Assembly (NCBI RefSeq): GCF_000241325.1
Contig: NZ_BAEI01000006.1
Span: forward strand, 62,001-126,000
Direction: 5' to 3'
From: Gordonia polyisoprenivorans NBRC 16320 = JCM 10675
GTDB lineage: Bacteria > Actinomycetota > Actinomycetes > Mycobacteriales > Mycobacteriaceae
DNA length: 64,000 nucleotides
In this document: positions 55,395 to 64,000 of the stretch, piece after piece
How positions within the stretch are numbered: position 1 is the first letter of the stretch
Layout of the letters: each line of letters opens with the position of its first letter
Notes under the pieces: model-generated
Database searches by the model: none
What the model was told of the DNA's origin: nothing
What the model saw: only the letters and a program-made list of their open reading frames with translations
Made by a program: the position numbers and the translations under genes

Positions 55395-55673
55395 ATGTCC
55401 GATTTCTGGATGCGGCCGGAGTTCGCCGGCGCCGCCGATCGGTTCGCCGAGGCCGCGAGCAGTGTGTCCGAACAGTCCGCCAAGCTCGACGAGGGCGGCG
55501 CCCCCTGGGGTGAGGACAAACTGGGCAGTGCCTTCTCGTCGAAGTTCGTACCCGACCTGCATCAAGTACTGACCAACCTGTCGAACATGGCGACCAAGCT
55601 GAACAACGAGGGCGAGGCGGTGACGCGGGTCGCCGAGTCGGTCACGCGGGCTGATCAGGGTTTTGGTGGGTGA
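55395..55673 (+). CDS. WXG100-like small helical protein
   Basis: 92 aa, the size of ESX substrates. The sequence is helical with GGAPWGEDKLGSAFSSKF in the middle, a PWG in place of WxG, and a C-terminal helix to TRADQGFGG. ATG 55395 has GGGGGAAG upstream. It probably pairs with the N-terminal helical domain of the large toxin for type VII export. The two genes are 24 bp apart. Confidence 0.8.
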   Translation: MSDFWMRPEFAGAADRFAEAASSVSEQSAKLDEGGAPWGEDKLGSAFSSKFVPDLHQVLTNLSNMATKLNNEGEAVTRVAESVTRADQGFGG

Positions 55674-55697
55674 TCGCGCGCGCCGTGGGGCGCGGCG

Positions 55698-58600
55698 GTG
55701 ACCATCGGGTTGCCGGGCTGGCTGACGTGGCTCGGCGACAAGATGGGCGAGAAGTTCCCCGACGGTGACGAGGACGCGCTGCGCCGGCTCGCGCAGCAGT
55801 TCCGTGAGGTGGCCGACGGCCTGGAGTCGGAGTCGCTCTCGTCGACGCGCACGGCGATCTCGACGGCGCTCGACAACATCGAAGGTCGTACACGTGAGGC
55901 GATGGAGACCGAATACTCGTCGCTCACCTCGGGGGACGCGTCGATCCAGACGCTGGTCTCGCAGGTGCGGTCGTTGGCCGACGGCTTGGAGAACATGGGC
56001 ACCGAGGTCCAGTTCACCAAGGAGATGTACATCGCGAACCTGATCGTGCTGGCGGCCACGATCGTCACGTTGATGGCAACCGCATGGCTCAACTGGTCGG
56101 CGCCGGCCGAGGTGGCGGTGGCCATCACCGCCACGCGCGCGGTGATCACGCGACTGGTGCTCGAGACGCTCGGGCGCATCGTCAGTGAGCAGGTGGCGCG
56201 CGTGATCGCCGACATGGCGTTCAACATGGTGGTCGGCGCGGCCCTGAACACAGCGATCTCGTCCGGCATGGATCTGGCCGTCCAGGGAATCCAGAACCTG
56301 CAGGGCACACGGCACGGGATCGATTGGGGCCGTGTGGGTGCCGACGCCGAATCCGCGGCGATCACCGGTGTGCTCGCCGGCGGTGTGGGGGCAGGTCTGG
56401 GACGGATCGCCCCGAACGTCGATGGGGTGATCCGCAACTATGCGCAGGGTGTGGTGGCCAACACCGCCGGAATGGTTGGGGCGCAGGAGATCACGACCGG
56501 ACATGTCGACCTCGGGTCGGCGGTACAGGCCGGGATGGTCTTCGGTGGTGTCGACGCGCTCGGCCGATCACTTCATGCCAACACGCCCGACACCGTCGGT
56601 GAGCAGCCGAATTCAGGTCTCGCAGAAGGCGAGTTGTCGCCCGATCTGATGGCTGAACTCCACCGGGGCGGGGCTTCGGTGGACACCGCAGGCGACACCG
56701 CTGGGGCACACCCGGAGTCGGGTACGACGGCGACTGGTCCAGAGAATCACGAGGCCGGTGACAGCACTGCTCCCGGTGTGCAGGAGTCAACGGGGGAACC
56801 GATTCGGGCGGGCGCGCCATGGAGTCCGCCCCTCACCCGTTATCCGATGCCGGCGCGGGTGATCGGGGCGCCACGTCCGGTGCATCGGCGGCGGGCCCGG
56901 CAGTGGCGTCGACGGCGTCGTCGGCATCCGGAAGTGGTACGGCGACGGCGGGTGACGCCCGGTCGGCGGGGGTGGCATCGAGAACGGATGCTTCGCCGCG
57001 TCCGAGTGCTTCGTTGACGTCGGGCGCGGACGGCGCCCGGTCGGGCGGGGGCGCGGGCACCCCGGTGGCCCGCATCGCCGATTCTCCGGTCACGCCCGTG
57101 ACCCGATCGGAACCGGCTGTCGGAGCGGTGCCACCGGAGGGGGAGCGGGGCACGCCAGTCACCGATGTCGGTGGTGCGCAACCGGCGCCGACGCCCACGC
57201 ACGTGGGCAGCGATGAACCGGCACCCGGCCCCAGTGACCCACGGGCCGCGAACACGCCGACCGCTGATGAGTCGGGTGGCCCGAGTGGCACGACCGCCGA
57301 ACCGGACGACCGGGCCGGATCGGCCGGCACACCACCGCCCGCGACACCCGCGCCCGACGCGCCGCCGGGTCGTGCCCATTCGACGGAGACGGCCGCAGAC
57401 TCGGAGAGGTCCGGCGGTACGAGCCGGGACACCGCTCAGGTATCGAAGGAGCCTGCCCGCCAACCGGAATCGGGAAAGAAGGCGCCGGAGCCGCGGACGC
57501 AGGAGCCGCGGCCGTCGGGGGTGTCCGAGGAGCTCGGACGGCCACAGGCGTCGGACGTCGGCGGAGGGCGGCCGTCGCATTCTGCGGGTGAGCCGGTAGC
57601 CACGGCGAAGGGCGACGGCGGCAACCCGCAGGCGGGCTCCGACGTCACAGACCGGGGGCTCGTGGGAGGTGGCGTGGCGCCCGATGGCCACACCGCGGCC
57701 CACGACTCCTACGAACCGGAGTCGGGCGCGGAGACGTGTGCCGCCGACGTGCTCGACTACCTGTCGGAGACGACCGGGCATGAGTTCGTGCTGCCCAACG
57801 AACCCACCGCGGAGGGGATCGCAGCGCGCGATCTGTTCGAGGCGATCGGCTCGGAGGCTCTGCCGGACTCGTACGCGGGTATCCACGACACTCTGCTCGA
57901 CCTCGGTGACGGTGCGCAGGCGCTCATCGCGTCACGGTGGGCCGGCGATGCGGAGGGGCTGGGCGGACACGCATACGTTGCGGTCAACGATGGCGGGGCC
58001 GTCCACCTCGTCGACCCGGTGACCGGGGCGCGGTCGGGGTGGCCACCGCATTGGGGTGAAGAGAATGTCGGCATCGTCGTGGCGGGCTACTTCCACCCGG
58101 ATGGCACTGCGGTTCACCCGTTGTTCGGGGAGGCAGGCCTGCATGCCGCGCTCGAGGTCGGTGAGGTCGGTGCCGGCCCGCGGTCACGGTGGATCGACCC
58201 GGGGCGTGGCGAGCCGGTCAGCGTGGTCGAGCGGCGCGATCTCGGCGTTGGCGTTGATGGGACGCCGGTGCGCGAGAGGATATTCGATGAGTGGACCGCT
58301 CGTATCGAACCCAAACTGGATCCGGACGGGTTGGGAACGGAGCATGCCGATTACCGGGAGGTGGCCCGTCACGAGCGTGAACTGGAGTATCCGGTGGGTG
58401 CGCATCCGGTGTATCCGGAGAATCGGGTGATTGAGACGGTGACGGGTGTGGGTGGCAATGAGCTGACGTTGACCACTGCGTTCGGGGAGAACGGTTTGGA
58501 GGTGCCGGTGGGTGGCAAGGTGGTGATTGGTGAGGTGTTTGATCGGGTGGATCGGCCGGGTGCGGAGGTGGCGGCGCAGAGGGAGGCTGCGTGGGGGCAG

Positions 58601-58987
58601 GGTGTGCAGGAGGTGTTCGACACCGATCAGGGTGGCCATGTGTTCGGTTTCCGGTTTGTTTTGGCGCAAGGGTTGCGCAACATGTTCGCTCAGGATGGGC
58701 ATTTCAATATGACGCCGTATCGGGTGATGGAGAATGAATGGGCTGATTTCGCCCGGTATGGGGCGCGGGTGGAGGTAAAGATCGGGTTGGATGCGCCGGT
58801 GGTGGGGGAGAGGCCGGACGCAGTTGCCGTTGATGGGGTGGCTTACTCGGCGAGGTCGAATGTTCTGTTGGAAGAGGTGGATCTTGGCCATCAATTTGAT
58901 AATGATTCGTCGCAGCGGTACAAGCGGCGTTATTACAAGAAGCAGATCCTTGCACTTGTTGCGGAAGCGGAAGCGGGTGAGCGTTGA
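55698..58987 (+). pseudogene. Two-warhead polymorphic toxin, frameshifted in the linker
   Basis: About 1096 aa if one base is restored. N-terminal WXG100-like helical domain (1-130; GLPGWLTWLGDKMGEKFPDG) with membrane-like helices near 115-220, then a long Pro/Ala/Ser/Thr linker (about 300-660). Toxin 1 is papain-like: SGAETCAADVLDYL (Cys near 678), GGHAYVAVNDGG (His near 755) and VHLVDPVTG (Asp near 772), as in glutamine deamidase toxins. Toxin 2 is a DNA/RNA endonuclease with DQGGHVFGFRF near 976 and FNMTPYRVMENEWADF. The first frame fails after residue 375 (stop at 57017), while the rest reads in the -1 frame from about 56819. Loss of one base, perhaps in GGGGG near 56790, explains it. The end overlaps the first immunity gene. 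Confidence 0.82.
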
Positions 58988-59691
58988 TGTCTGAACCGGA
59001 GGATAGTTTGCGGCGGTTGGGTTCTCAGCTGGCGGATATTGTGGTCCATTCGACAGGGGACCTGGCGGAGGGGCCGTGGGACAGGTATATGTCCATTGCC
59101 CATTTCGAGCCGGGGCACAGCGTAAGCACGAGGGCAGCGTGGGCGGGTGGTGAGCGAATCAGGCGACGGCCGGTAGGGATTTCGATGCCAGATTTGCAGC
59201 GCTATAACCGCGCTGTGCGGGATTTTCGCCGCGAGTTTCCGGTGCCTTTGTGGTTGTTTGATGCGTTGGTGGTGGTGGTGGATCGGGAGCCGGTACGGGG
59301 TGTGGTGCATGTGTTGTGTGGTGATGTGGCTGCGGATTTTGAGGCGTCGATGGCGACGGCGGGCGAGGTGAAGGCGCGGGCGATTGACATGTTCGGGGAT
59401 TTGGTCGAGCCGTCGGTGGTGTGTGGTCGGCCGATTGTGGTTGCTGATGGTGCGTCGGCGGTGGATCGGGTGGCGGCGTTTGTGGCGGTGAGTCCGGTGT
59501 TGGGGTTTGTGGTGGAGGATGCGGTGGTGTCTCGGGTGGATGGTGGGTGGCGGGTGTTTGTGCGCGATAGGCCGGGTGAGGTCCGTATTGATCGGACATA
59601 TTTCTTGGTTGCTGATGACGGTGGGGTGTTTCCGGTGTCGTCGGGTGAGCCGCCGGCGGATGCGGTGGCCAGGTTATTGGGCCGGCGGTAG
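58987..59691 (+). CDS. Immunity-like protein, copy 1
   Basis: 234 aa. Residues 1-80 (LRRLGSQLADIVVHSTGDLA, EGPWDRYMSIAHFEPGH, YNRAVRDFRREF) have the layout of YezG/DUF600 immunity proteins, known to guard against DNase toxins. The C-terminal part (VVSRVDGGWRVFVRDRPG, YFLVADDGGVFPVSSGEPP) resembles small immunity folds such as Imm35. Its ATG overlaps the toxin TGA. It should neutralise the endonuclease or deamidase domain of the toxin. Confidence 0.82.
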   Translation: MSEPEDSLRRLGSQLADIVVHSTGDLAEGPWDRYMSIAHFEPGHSVSTRAAWAGGERIRRRPVGISMPDLQRYNRAVRDFRREFPVPLWLFDALVVVVDREPVRGVVHVLCGDVAADFEASMATAGEVKARAIDMFGDLVEPSVVCGRPIVVADGASAVDRVAAFVAVSPVLGFVVEDAVVSRVDGGWRVFVRDRPGEVRIDRTYFLVADDGGVFPVSSGEPPADAVARLLGRR

Positions 59692-59913
59692 CTCGTCTCG
59701 TTGGGAGGAATGTGTCCCGGTGTGTTCTCGAATGCGGTGCAGTATGTTCGCGCTGGACGCGCATTGCGCTATGGGGCAATATCGGGTGTTGGAGAATGAG
59801 TGGTCTGGTTTCGCCCGGTATTCGGCATCAACCCGTCGCAGCGGTACGGAGCGGCGTTATTCCACGATGTAGATCCTTGCACTTGTTGCACAAGCAGAAT
59901 CGGGTGAGCGTTG
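59692..59913 (+). pseudogene. Decayed toxin tip 1
   Basis: 222 bp similar to the toxin 3' end: the TATCGGGTGTTGGAGAATGA segment, then TTTCGCCCGGTAT, an internal deletion of about 150 bp, and CGTCGCAGCGGTAC to the overlap TTGATG. The frame is broken and TAG interrupts it (CACGATGTAG). It is a remnant of an endonuclease C-terminus (type A, like tip 4). Confidence 0.75.
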
Positions 59914-60618
59914 ATGTCTGAACCGGAGGATGGTTTGCGGCGGTTGGGTTCTCAGCTGGCGGATATTGTGGTCCATTCGACGGGGGAGCTGGCGGAGGGG
60001 CCGTGGGACAGGTATATGTCGATTGACCATTTCGAGCCGGGCCACACAGTAGGCACCGAGACTGCGTGGGCGGGCGGTGAGCGAATCAGGCGACGGCCAG
60101 TAGGGATTTCGATGCCAGATTTAGAGAATTTCAATACGGTTGTAGAGGATTTTCGCCGCGAGTTTCCGGTGCCTTTCTGGTTGTTTGATGCGATGGTGGT
60201 GGTGGTGGATCGGGAGCCGGTACGGGGTGTGGTGCATGTGGTGTGTGGTGATGTAGCCGCGGATTTTGAGGCGTCGATGGCGACAGCGCGTGAGGTGAAG
60301 GCACGGGCGATTGACATGTTCGGGGACTTGTCGGAGCCGTCAATGGTGTGTGGTCGGCCGATTCTGTTGGCTGATGGCGCGTCGGCGGTGGACCGGGTCG
60401 CGGCGTTTGTGGCGGTGAATCCGGTGTTGGGGTTTGTGGTGGAGGATGCGGTGGTGTCTCGGGTGGATGGTGGGTGGCGGGTGTTTGTGCGCGATAGGCC
60501 GGGTGAGGTCCGTATTGATCGGACATATTTCTTGGTTGCTGATGACGGTGGGGTGTTTCCGGTGTCGTCGGGTGAGCCGCCGGCGGATGCGGTGGCCAGG
60601 TTATTGGGCCGGCGGTAA
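59914..60618 (+). CDS. Immunity-like protein, copy 2
   Basis: 234 aa, near-identical to copy 1, starting 927 bp after it. Differences include DHFEPGHTVGTETAW, PDLENFNTVVEDF, PFWLFDAM and ATAREV. It keeps all of both domains, and LVADDGG agrees with copy 1 only. Intact and probably expressed. It would give extra dosage or a slightly changed specificity. Confidence 0.82.
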   Translation: MSEPEDGLRRLGSQLADIVVHSTGELAEGPWDRYMSIDHFEPGHTVGTETAWAGGERIRRRPVGISMPDLENFNTVVEDFRREFPVPFWLFDAMVVVVDREPVRGVVHVVCGDVAADFEASMATAREVKARAIDMFGDLSEPSMVCGRPILLADGASAVDRVAAFVAVNPVLGFVVEDAVVSRVDGGWRVFVRDRPGEVRIDRTYFLVADDGGVFPVSSGEPPADAVARLLGRR

Positions 60619-60838
60619 CTCGGCTCGTTGGGAGGAATGTGTCCCGGTGTGTTCTCGAATGCGGTGCAGTATGTTCGCGCAGGACGCGCATTGCGCTATG
60701 GGGCAATATCGGGTGTTGGAGAATGAGTGGTCTGGTTTCCCCGGTATTCGGCATCAACCCGTCGCAGCGGTACAAGCGGCGTTACTACAAGAAGCGGATC
60801 GTGGCATTTGTTGCGGAAGCGGAAGCGGGTGAGCGTTG
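60619..60838 (+). pseudogene. Decayed toxin tip 2
   Basis: 220 bp. The last stretch still reads in one frame as SQRYKRRYYKKRIVAFVAEA then EAGER and stop, matching the real toxin's end (SQRYKRRYYKKQILALVAEA). Upstream parts are frameshifted and lack the catalytic part. Type B, like tip 3. Confidence 0.78.
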
Positions 60839-61543
60839 ATGTCTGAACCAGAGGATAGTTTGCGGCGGTTGGGTTCTCAACTGGCTGATATTGTGGTCCA
60901 TTCGACGGGAAGCCTGGCGGAGGGGCCGTGGGACAGGTATATGTCCATTGACCATTTCGAGCCGGGCCACACCGTAGGCACCGAGACTGCGTGGGCGGGC
61001 GGTGAGCGAATCAGGCGACGGCCAGTAGGGATTTCGATGCCAGATTTAGAGAATTTCAGTACGGTTGTAGAGGATTTTCGCCGTGAGTTTCCGGTGCCTT
61101 TCTGGTTGTTTGATGCGATGGTGGTGGTGGTGGATCGGGAGCCGGTGCGTGGTGTGGTGCATGTGGTGTGTGGTGATGTAGCCGCGGATTTTGAGGCGTC
61201 GATGGCGACAGCGCGTGAGGTGAAGGCACGGGCGATTGACATGTTCGGGGACTTGTCGGAGCCGTCGGTGGTGTGTGGTCGGCCGATTCTGGTGGCTGAT
61301 GGCGCGTCGGCGGTGGACCGGGTCGCGGCGTTTGTGGCGGTGAATCCGGTGTCGGGGTTTGTGGTGGAGGATGCGGTGGTGTCTCGGGTGGATGGTGGGT
61401 GGCGGGTGTTTGTGCGGGATCGTCCGGGTGAGGTTCGTATTGATCGGACGTATTTTTTGGTTGGTGATGATGGTGGGGTGTTTCCGGTGTCGTCGGGTGA
61501 GCCGCCGGCGGATGCGGTGGCCAGGCTGTTGGGCCGGCGGTAG
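60839..61543 (+). CDS. Immunity-like protein, copy 3
   Basis: 234 aa, 925 bp after copy 2. N-terminal half like copy 2 (GTETAW, TVVEDF), but the end has LVGDDGG, as in copies 4 and 5, and NPVSGF where the others have VLGF. It is intact. The mixed pattern suggests exchange between copies. Confidence 0.82.
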   Translation: MSEPEDSLRRLGSQLADIVVHSTGSLAEGPWDRYMSIDHFEPGHTVGTETAWAGGERIRRRPVGISMPDLENFSTVVEDFRREFPVPFWLFDAMVVVVDREPVRGVVHVVCGDVAADFEASMATAREVKARAIDMFGDLSEPSVVCGRPILVADGASAVDRVAAFVAVNPVSGFVVEDAVVSRVDGGWRVFVRDRPGEVRIDRTYFLVGDDGGVFPVSSGEPPADAVARLLGRR

Positions 61544-61764
61544 CTAGGCTCGTTGGCAGGAATTTCTCCCGGTCTGTTCTCGAATGCGGTGCAGTATGTT
61601 CGCGCAGGACGCGCATTGGACCGTGAGGCAGTATCGGGTGTTGGAGAATGAGTGGTCTAATTCCACCCGGTATTCGGCATCAACCCGTCGCAGCGGTACA
61701 AGCGGCGTTACTACAAGAAGCGGATCGTGGCATTTGTTGCGGAAGCGGAAGCGGGTGAGCGTTG
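61544..61764 (+). pseudogene. Decayed toxin tip 3
   Basis: 221 bp with the type B end (ACAAGCGGCGTTACTACAAG onward as in tip 2). The upstream GCGCATTGGACCGTGAGGCA differs from other tips, and the central frame is broken. No catalytic part remains. Confidence 0.75.
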
Positions 61765-62469
61765 ATGTCTGAACCAGAGGATAGTTTGCGGCGGTTGGGT
61801 TCTCAACTGGCTGATATTGTGGTCCATTCGACGGGAAGCCTGGCGGAGGGGCCGTGGGACCGGTATATGTCCATTGCCCATTTCGAGCCGGGGCACACCG
61901 TAGGCACGCAGGCAGCGTGGGCGGGCGGTGAGCGAATCAGGCGACGGTCAGTGCGTATTTCGATGCCAGATTTAGAAAATTTCAGTACGGCTGTGCGGGA
62001 TTTTCGCCGTGAGTTTCCGGTGCCTTTGTGGTTGTTTGATGCGATGGTGGTGGTGGTGGATCGGGAGCCGGTGCGGGGTGTGGTGCATGTGTTATGTGGT
62101 GATGTAGCCGCGGATTTTGAGGCGTCGATGGCGACAGCAGGTGAGGTGAAAGCGCGGGCGATTGACATGTTCGGGGACTTGTCGGAGCCGTCGGTGGTGT
62201 GTGGTCGGCCGATTCTGGTGGCTGATGGCGCGTCGGCGGTGGATCGGGTCGCGGCGTTTGTGGCGGTGAGTCCGGTGTTGGGGTTTGTGGTGGAGGATGC
62301 GGTGGTGTCTCGGGTGGATGGTGGGTGGCGGGTGTTTGTGCGGGATCGTCCGGGTGAGGTTCGTGTGGATCGGATGTATTTTTTGGTTGGTGATGATGGT
62401 GGGGTGTTTCCGGTGTCGTCGGGTGAGCCGCCGGCGGATGCGGTGGCCAGGCTGTTGGGCCGGCGGTAG
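61765..62469 (+). CDS. Immunity-like protein, copy 4
   Basis: 234 aa, 926 bp after copy 3. It has AHFEPGHTVGTQAAW, RRRSVRISMPDL, STAVRDF, PLWLFD, ATAGEV and VRVDRMYFLVGDDGG. Some of these match copy 1, others copy 5. It is intact. Confidence 0.82.
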   Translation: MSEPEDSLRRLGSQLADIVVHSTGSLAEGPWDRYMSIAHFEPGHTVGTQAAWAGGERIRRRSVRISMPDLENFSTAVRDFRREFPVPLWLFDAMVVVVDREPVRGVVHVLCGDVAADFEASMATAGEVKARAIDMFGDLSEPSVVCGRPILVADGASAVDRVAAFVAVSPVLGFVVEDAVVSRVDGGWRVFVRDRPGEVRVDRMYFLVGDDGGVFPVSSGEPPADAVARLLGRR

Positions 62470-62691
62470 CTCGGCTCGTTGGCAGGAATTTCTCCCGGTG
62501 TGTTCTCGAATGCGGTGCAGTATGTTCGCGCTGGACGCGCATTGCGCTATGGGGCAGTATCGGGTGTTGGAGAATGAGTGGTCTGGTTTCGCCCGGTATT
62601 CGGCATCAACCCGTCGCAGCGGTACGGAGCGGCGTTATTCCACGATGTAGATCCTTGCACTTGTTGCACAAGCAGAATCGGGTGAGCGTTG
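62470..62691 (+). pseudogene. Decayed toxin tip 4
   Basis: 222 bp, nearly identical to tip 1 (type A), with the same GGTACGGAGCGGCGTTATTC and the TAG in CACGATGTAG. Tips 1 and 4 being alike while 2 and 3 share another type shows block duplication or conversion. Confidence 0.75.
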
Positions 62692-63396
62692 ATGTCTGAA
62701 CCAGAGGATAGTTTGCGGCGGTTGGGTTCTCAGCTGGCTGATATTGTGGTCCATTCGACGGGAAGCCTGGCGGAGGGGCCGTGGGACAGGTATATGTCCA
62801 TTGACCATTTCGAGCCGGGGCACACCGTAAGCACGAGGGCAGCGTGGGCGGGCGGTGAGCGAATCAGGCGACGGTCAGTGCGTATTTCGATGCCAGATTT
62901 AGAAAATTTCAATACGGCTGTGCGGGATTTTCGCCGTGAGTTTCCGGTGCCTTTCTGGTTGTTTGATGCGATGGTGGTGGTGGTGGATCGGGAGCCGGTA
63001 CGGGGTGTGGTGCATGTGTTATGTGGTGATGTAGCCGCGGATTTTGAGGCGTCGATGGCGACAGCGCGTGAGGTGAAGGCACGGGCGATTGACATGTTCG
63101 GGGACTTGTCGGAGCCGTCGGTGGTGTGTGGTCGGCCGATTCTGGTGGCTGATGGCGCGTCGGCGGTGGACCGGGTCGCGGCGTTTGTGGCGGCGAGTCC
63201 GGTGTTGGGGTTTGTGGTGGAGGATGCGGTGGTGTCTCGGGTGGATGGTGGGTGGCGGGTGTTTGTGCGGGATCGTCCGGGTGAGGTTCGTATTGATCGG
63301 ACGTATTTTTTGGTTGGTGATGATGGTGGGGTGTTTCCGGTGTCGTCGGGTGAGCCGCCGGCGGATGCGGTGGCCAGGTTATTGGGCCGGCGGTAG
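62692..63396 (+). CDS. Immunity-like protein, copy 5
   Basis: 234 aa, 927 bp after copy 4. It has STRAAW as in copy 1, SVRISMPDL as in copy 4, PFWLFD and ATAREV as in copies 2 and 3, and VAASPVLGF unique to itself. It is intact and the last of the near-identical set. Confidence 0.82.
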   Translation: MSEPEDSLRRLGSQLADIVVHSTGSLAEGPWDRYMSIDHFEPGHTVSTRAAWAGGERIRRRSVRISMPDLENFNTAVRDFRREFPVPFWLFDAMVVVVDREPVRGVVHVLCGDVAADFEASMATAREVKARAIDMFGDLSEPSVVCGRPILVADGASAVDRVAAFVAASPVLGFVVEDAVVSRVDGGWRVFVRDRPGEVRIDRTYFLVGDDGGVFPVSSGEPPADAVARLLGRR

Positions 63397-63754
63397 CTAG
63401 GCTCGTTGGCAGGAATTTCTCCCGGTGTGTTCTCGAATGCGATGCACCAACTTCCTTCCCCCAGGGTGTGAACGTCACTATCGCTCCGATTCGGGTGATC
63501 GAGAACGAGTGATCGGTTCTCGCCCGGTATGGGGCGCAGGTGGAGGTGACGATCGACCTCGATGCGCCGATGATGGGGAGAGGCCGGAGGAGGTAACAGT
63601 CGCCGGTAGAGCCTATTCGGCCGCGTCCGGTCGGCCATTACTAGGTGTTAAGCTCGGTAATACCTTCGACAATAGAAGTCGGCAAACCTATATTTGTCGT
63701 TACTATAATAAACGCGAAATCTTGTCCAGGATCGAAAGGGCGGATGCGAAATGA
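63397..63754 (+). pseudogene. Longer, different toxin tip (fragment 5)
   Basis: The start is like the other tips, then a more distant endonuclease end appears: VNVTIAPIRVIENE, a TGA where the toxin has Trp, LARYGAQVEVTIDLDAPM, and after a frame change ERPEEVTVAGRAYSAASGRP, NTFDNRSRQTYICRYYNKRE, ending AK at 63754. The toxin has ERPDAVAVDGVAYSARS and HQFDNDSSQRYKRRYYKK there. It comes from another toxin of this family and is paired with the next immunity gene. Confidence 0.78.
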
Positions 63755-64000
63755 CTGGAAGCGACTCGCTGACAATGTTGCTCGAACGTCTTGGTGCTCA
63801 AATAGGTCAAATCGTCGTGGACAGTTCGGGTGAACTCTCTGATGGTCCTTGGGACAGGTTCGTCTGGGTCGGACACTTCGATCCTGGCCATTCTCGTTGG
63901 ACTGATATTGCCCTCTTTGAGGGACGGGTAATTGATGATCGGTTCGCGGATTTGTCGATGGTTGATACAAAGCGCGTGTTAAGGCTTGTTAAAGAGCTTC
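63751..64000 (+). CDS. Diverged sixth immunity-like gene, cut by the window
   Basis: 83 codons visible. MTGSDSLTMLLERLGAQIGQ, IVVDSSGELSDGPWDRFVWV then GHFDPGHSRWTDIALFEG align with the start of copies 1-5 (LRRLGSQLADIVVHSTG, EGPWDRYMSIAHFEPGH) but share only about half their residues. ATG 63751 overlaps the stop of the preceding tip (ATGA). It is richer in A/T than the other copies. It would match the diverged tip before it. Confidence 0.8.
   Translation, partial: MTGSDSLTMLLERLGAQIGQIVVDSSGELSDGPWDRFVWVGHFDPGHSRWTDIALFEGRVIDDRFADLSMVDTKRVLRLVKEL

Noticed and set aside
54777..64000. Prophage or transposon as the source of the toxin locus
   Set aside because: No integrase, transposase, att-like repeats or phage structural genes were seen. 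Base composition suggests transfer, but the vehicle is not visible.

Overview
The window comes from a high-GC actinobacterium of the mycolic-acid group (Mycobacteriales), most likely Gordonia or a close relative. This rests on an antigen-85-type mycolyltransferase-like protein, a complete mycofactocin locus, KshB with KstR-like operators, a CYP136-type P450 beside its TetR and SDR partners, SigC, and a WXG100-type toxin locus. The order rpsL-rpsG-fusA-tuf followed further on by mftR/mftABCDEFG recalls the Rv0682-Rv0697 region of M. tuberculosis. No rRNA, tRNA, transposase or CRISPR array was recognised.

Layout. 1-3.6 kb: Ser/Thr kinase (-), exonuclease III and a small membrane protein. 3.6-8.7 kb: promoter region, rpsL, rpsG, fusA, tuf and a strong terminator. 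8.8-11 kb (-): a membrane protein with a Gly/Cys-rich tail, a DUF692/MNIO enzyme and a small partner protein, a RiPP-like set. 11.3-18.7 kb: CDP-diacylglycerol pyrophosphatase, mycolyltransferase-like esterase, short LuxR regulator, a giant HTH-STAND-WD40 protein, alpha/beta hydrolase. 18.7-23.8 kb: MpaB-type oxygenase, MenC, CYP136-like P450, TetR, SDR. 23.8-31.2 kb: four Mce-associated proteins (the last frameshifted), ferredoxin reductase, AlkD-like protein, chloride channel, DoxX protein, KshB. 31.4-41.3 kb: mycofactocin locus, interrupted by an opposite-strand mycofactocin-type SDR and an alpha-methylacyl-CoA racemase. 41.5-52.2 kb: copper and redox genes (DUF5134, YcnI, CopC-CopD, VKOR, DsbA-like, CopD-CtaG, zinc-finger protein, CopA, SigC). 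52.3-54.8 kb: Asp/Glu-hydantoin racemase and NCS1 permease. 54.9-64 kb: polymorphic toxin locus with a YbaB-like protein, a WXG100-like protein, a two-warhead toxin (papain-fold plus DNA/RNA endonuclease) and six tandem immunity-like genes, the last cut by the window edge.

How they work together. The middle of the window joins sterol catabolism (KshB, racemase, possibly the P450 and oxygenase) with mycofactocin, a redox cofactor for specialised SDRs. Two exact matches to the KstR consensus sit before kshB and the mycofactocin-type SDR. The copper block pairs uptake and handling (CopC/CopD, YcnI, CopA, SigC) with cytochrome oxidase assembly and disulfide formation.

The most unusual parts are the immunity-gene array with decayed toxin tips between its members, the MNIO locus, and many short tandem repeats that include or abut stop codons. 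The 3' array looks richer in A/T and uses TTT, TTG and GGT codons more freely than its neighbours, which suggests horizontal acquisition.
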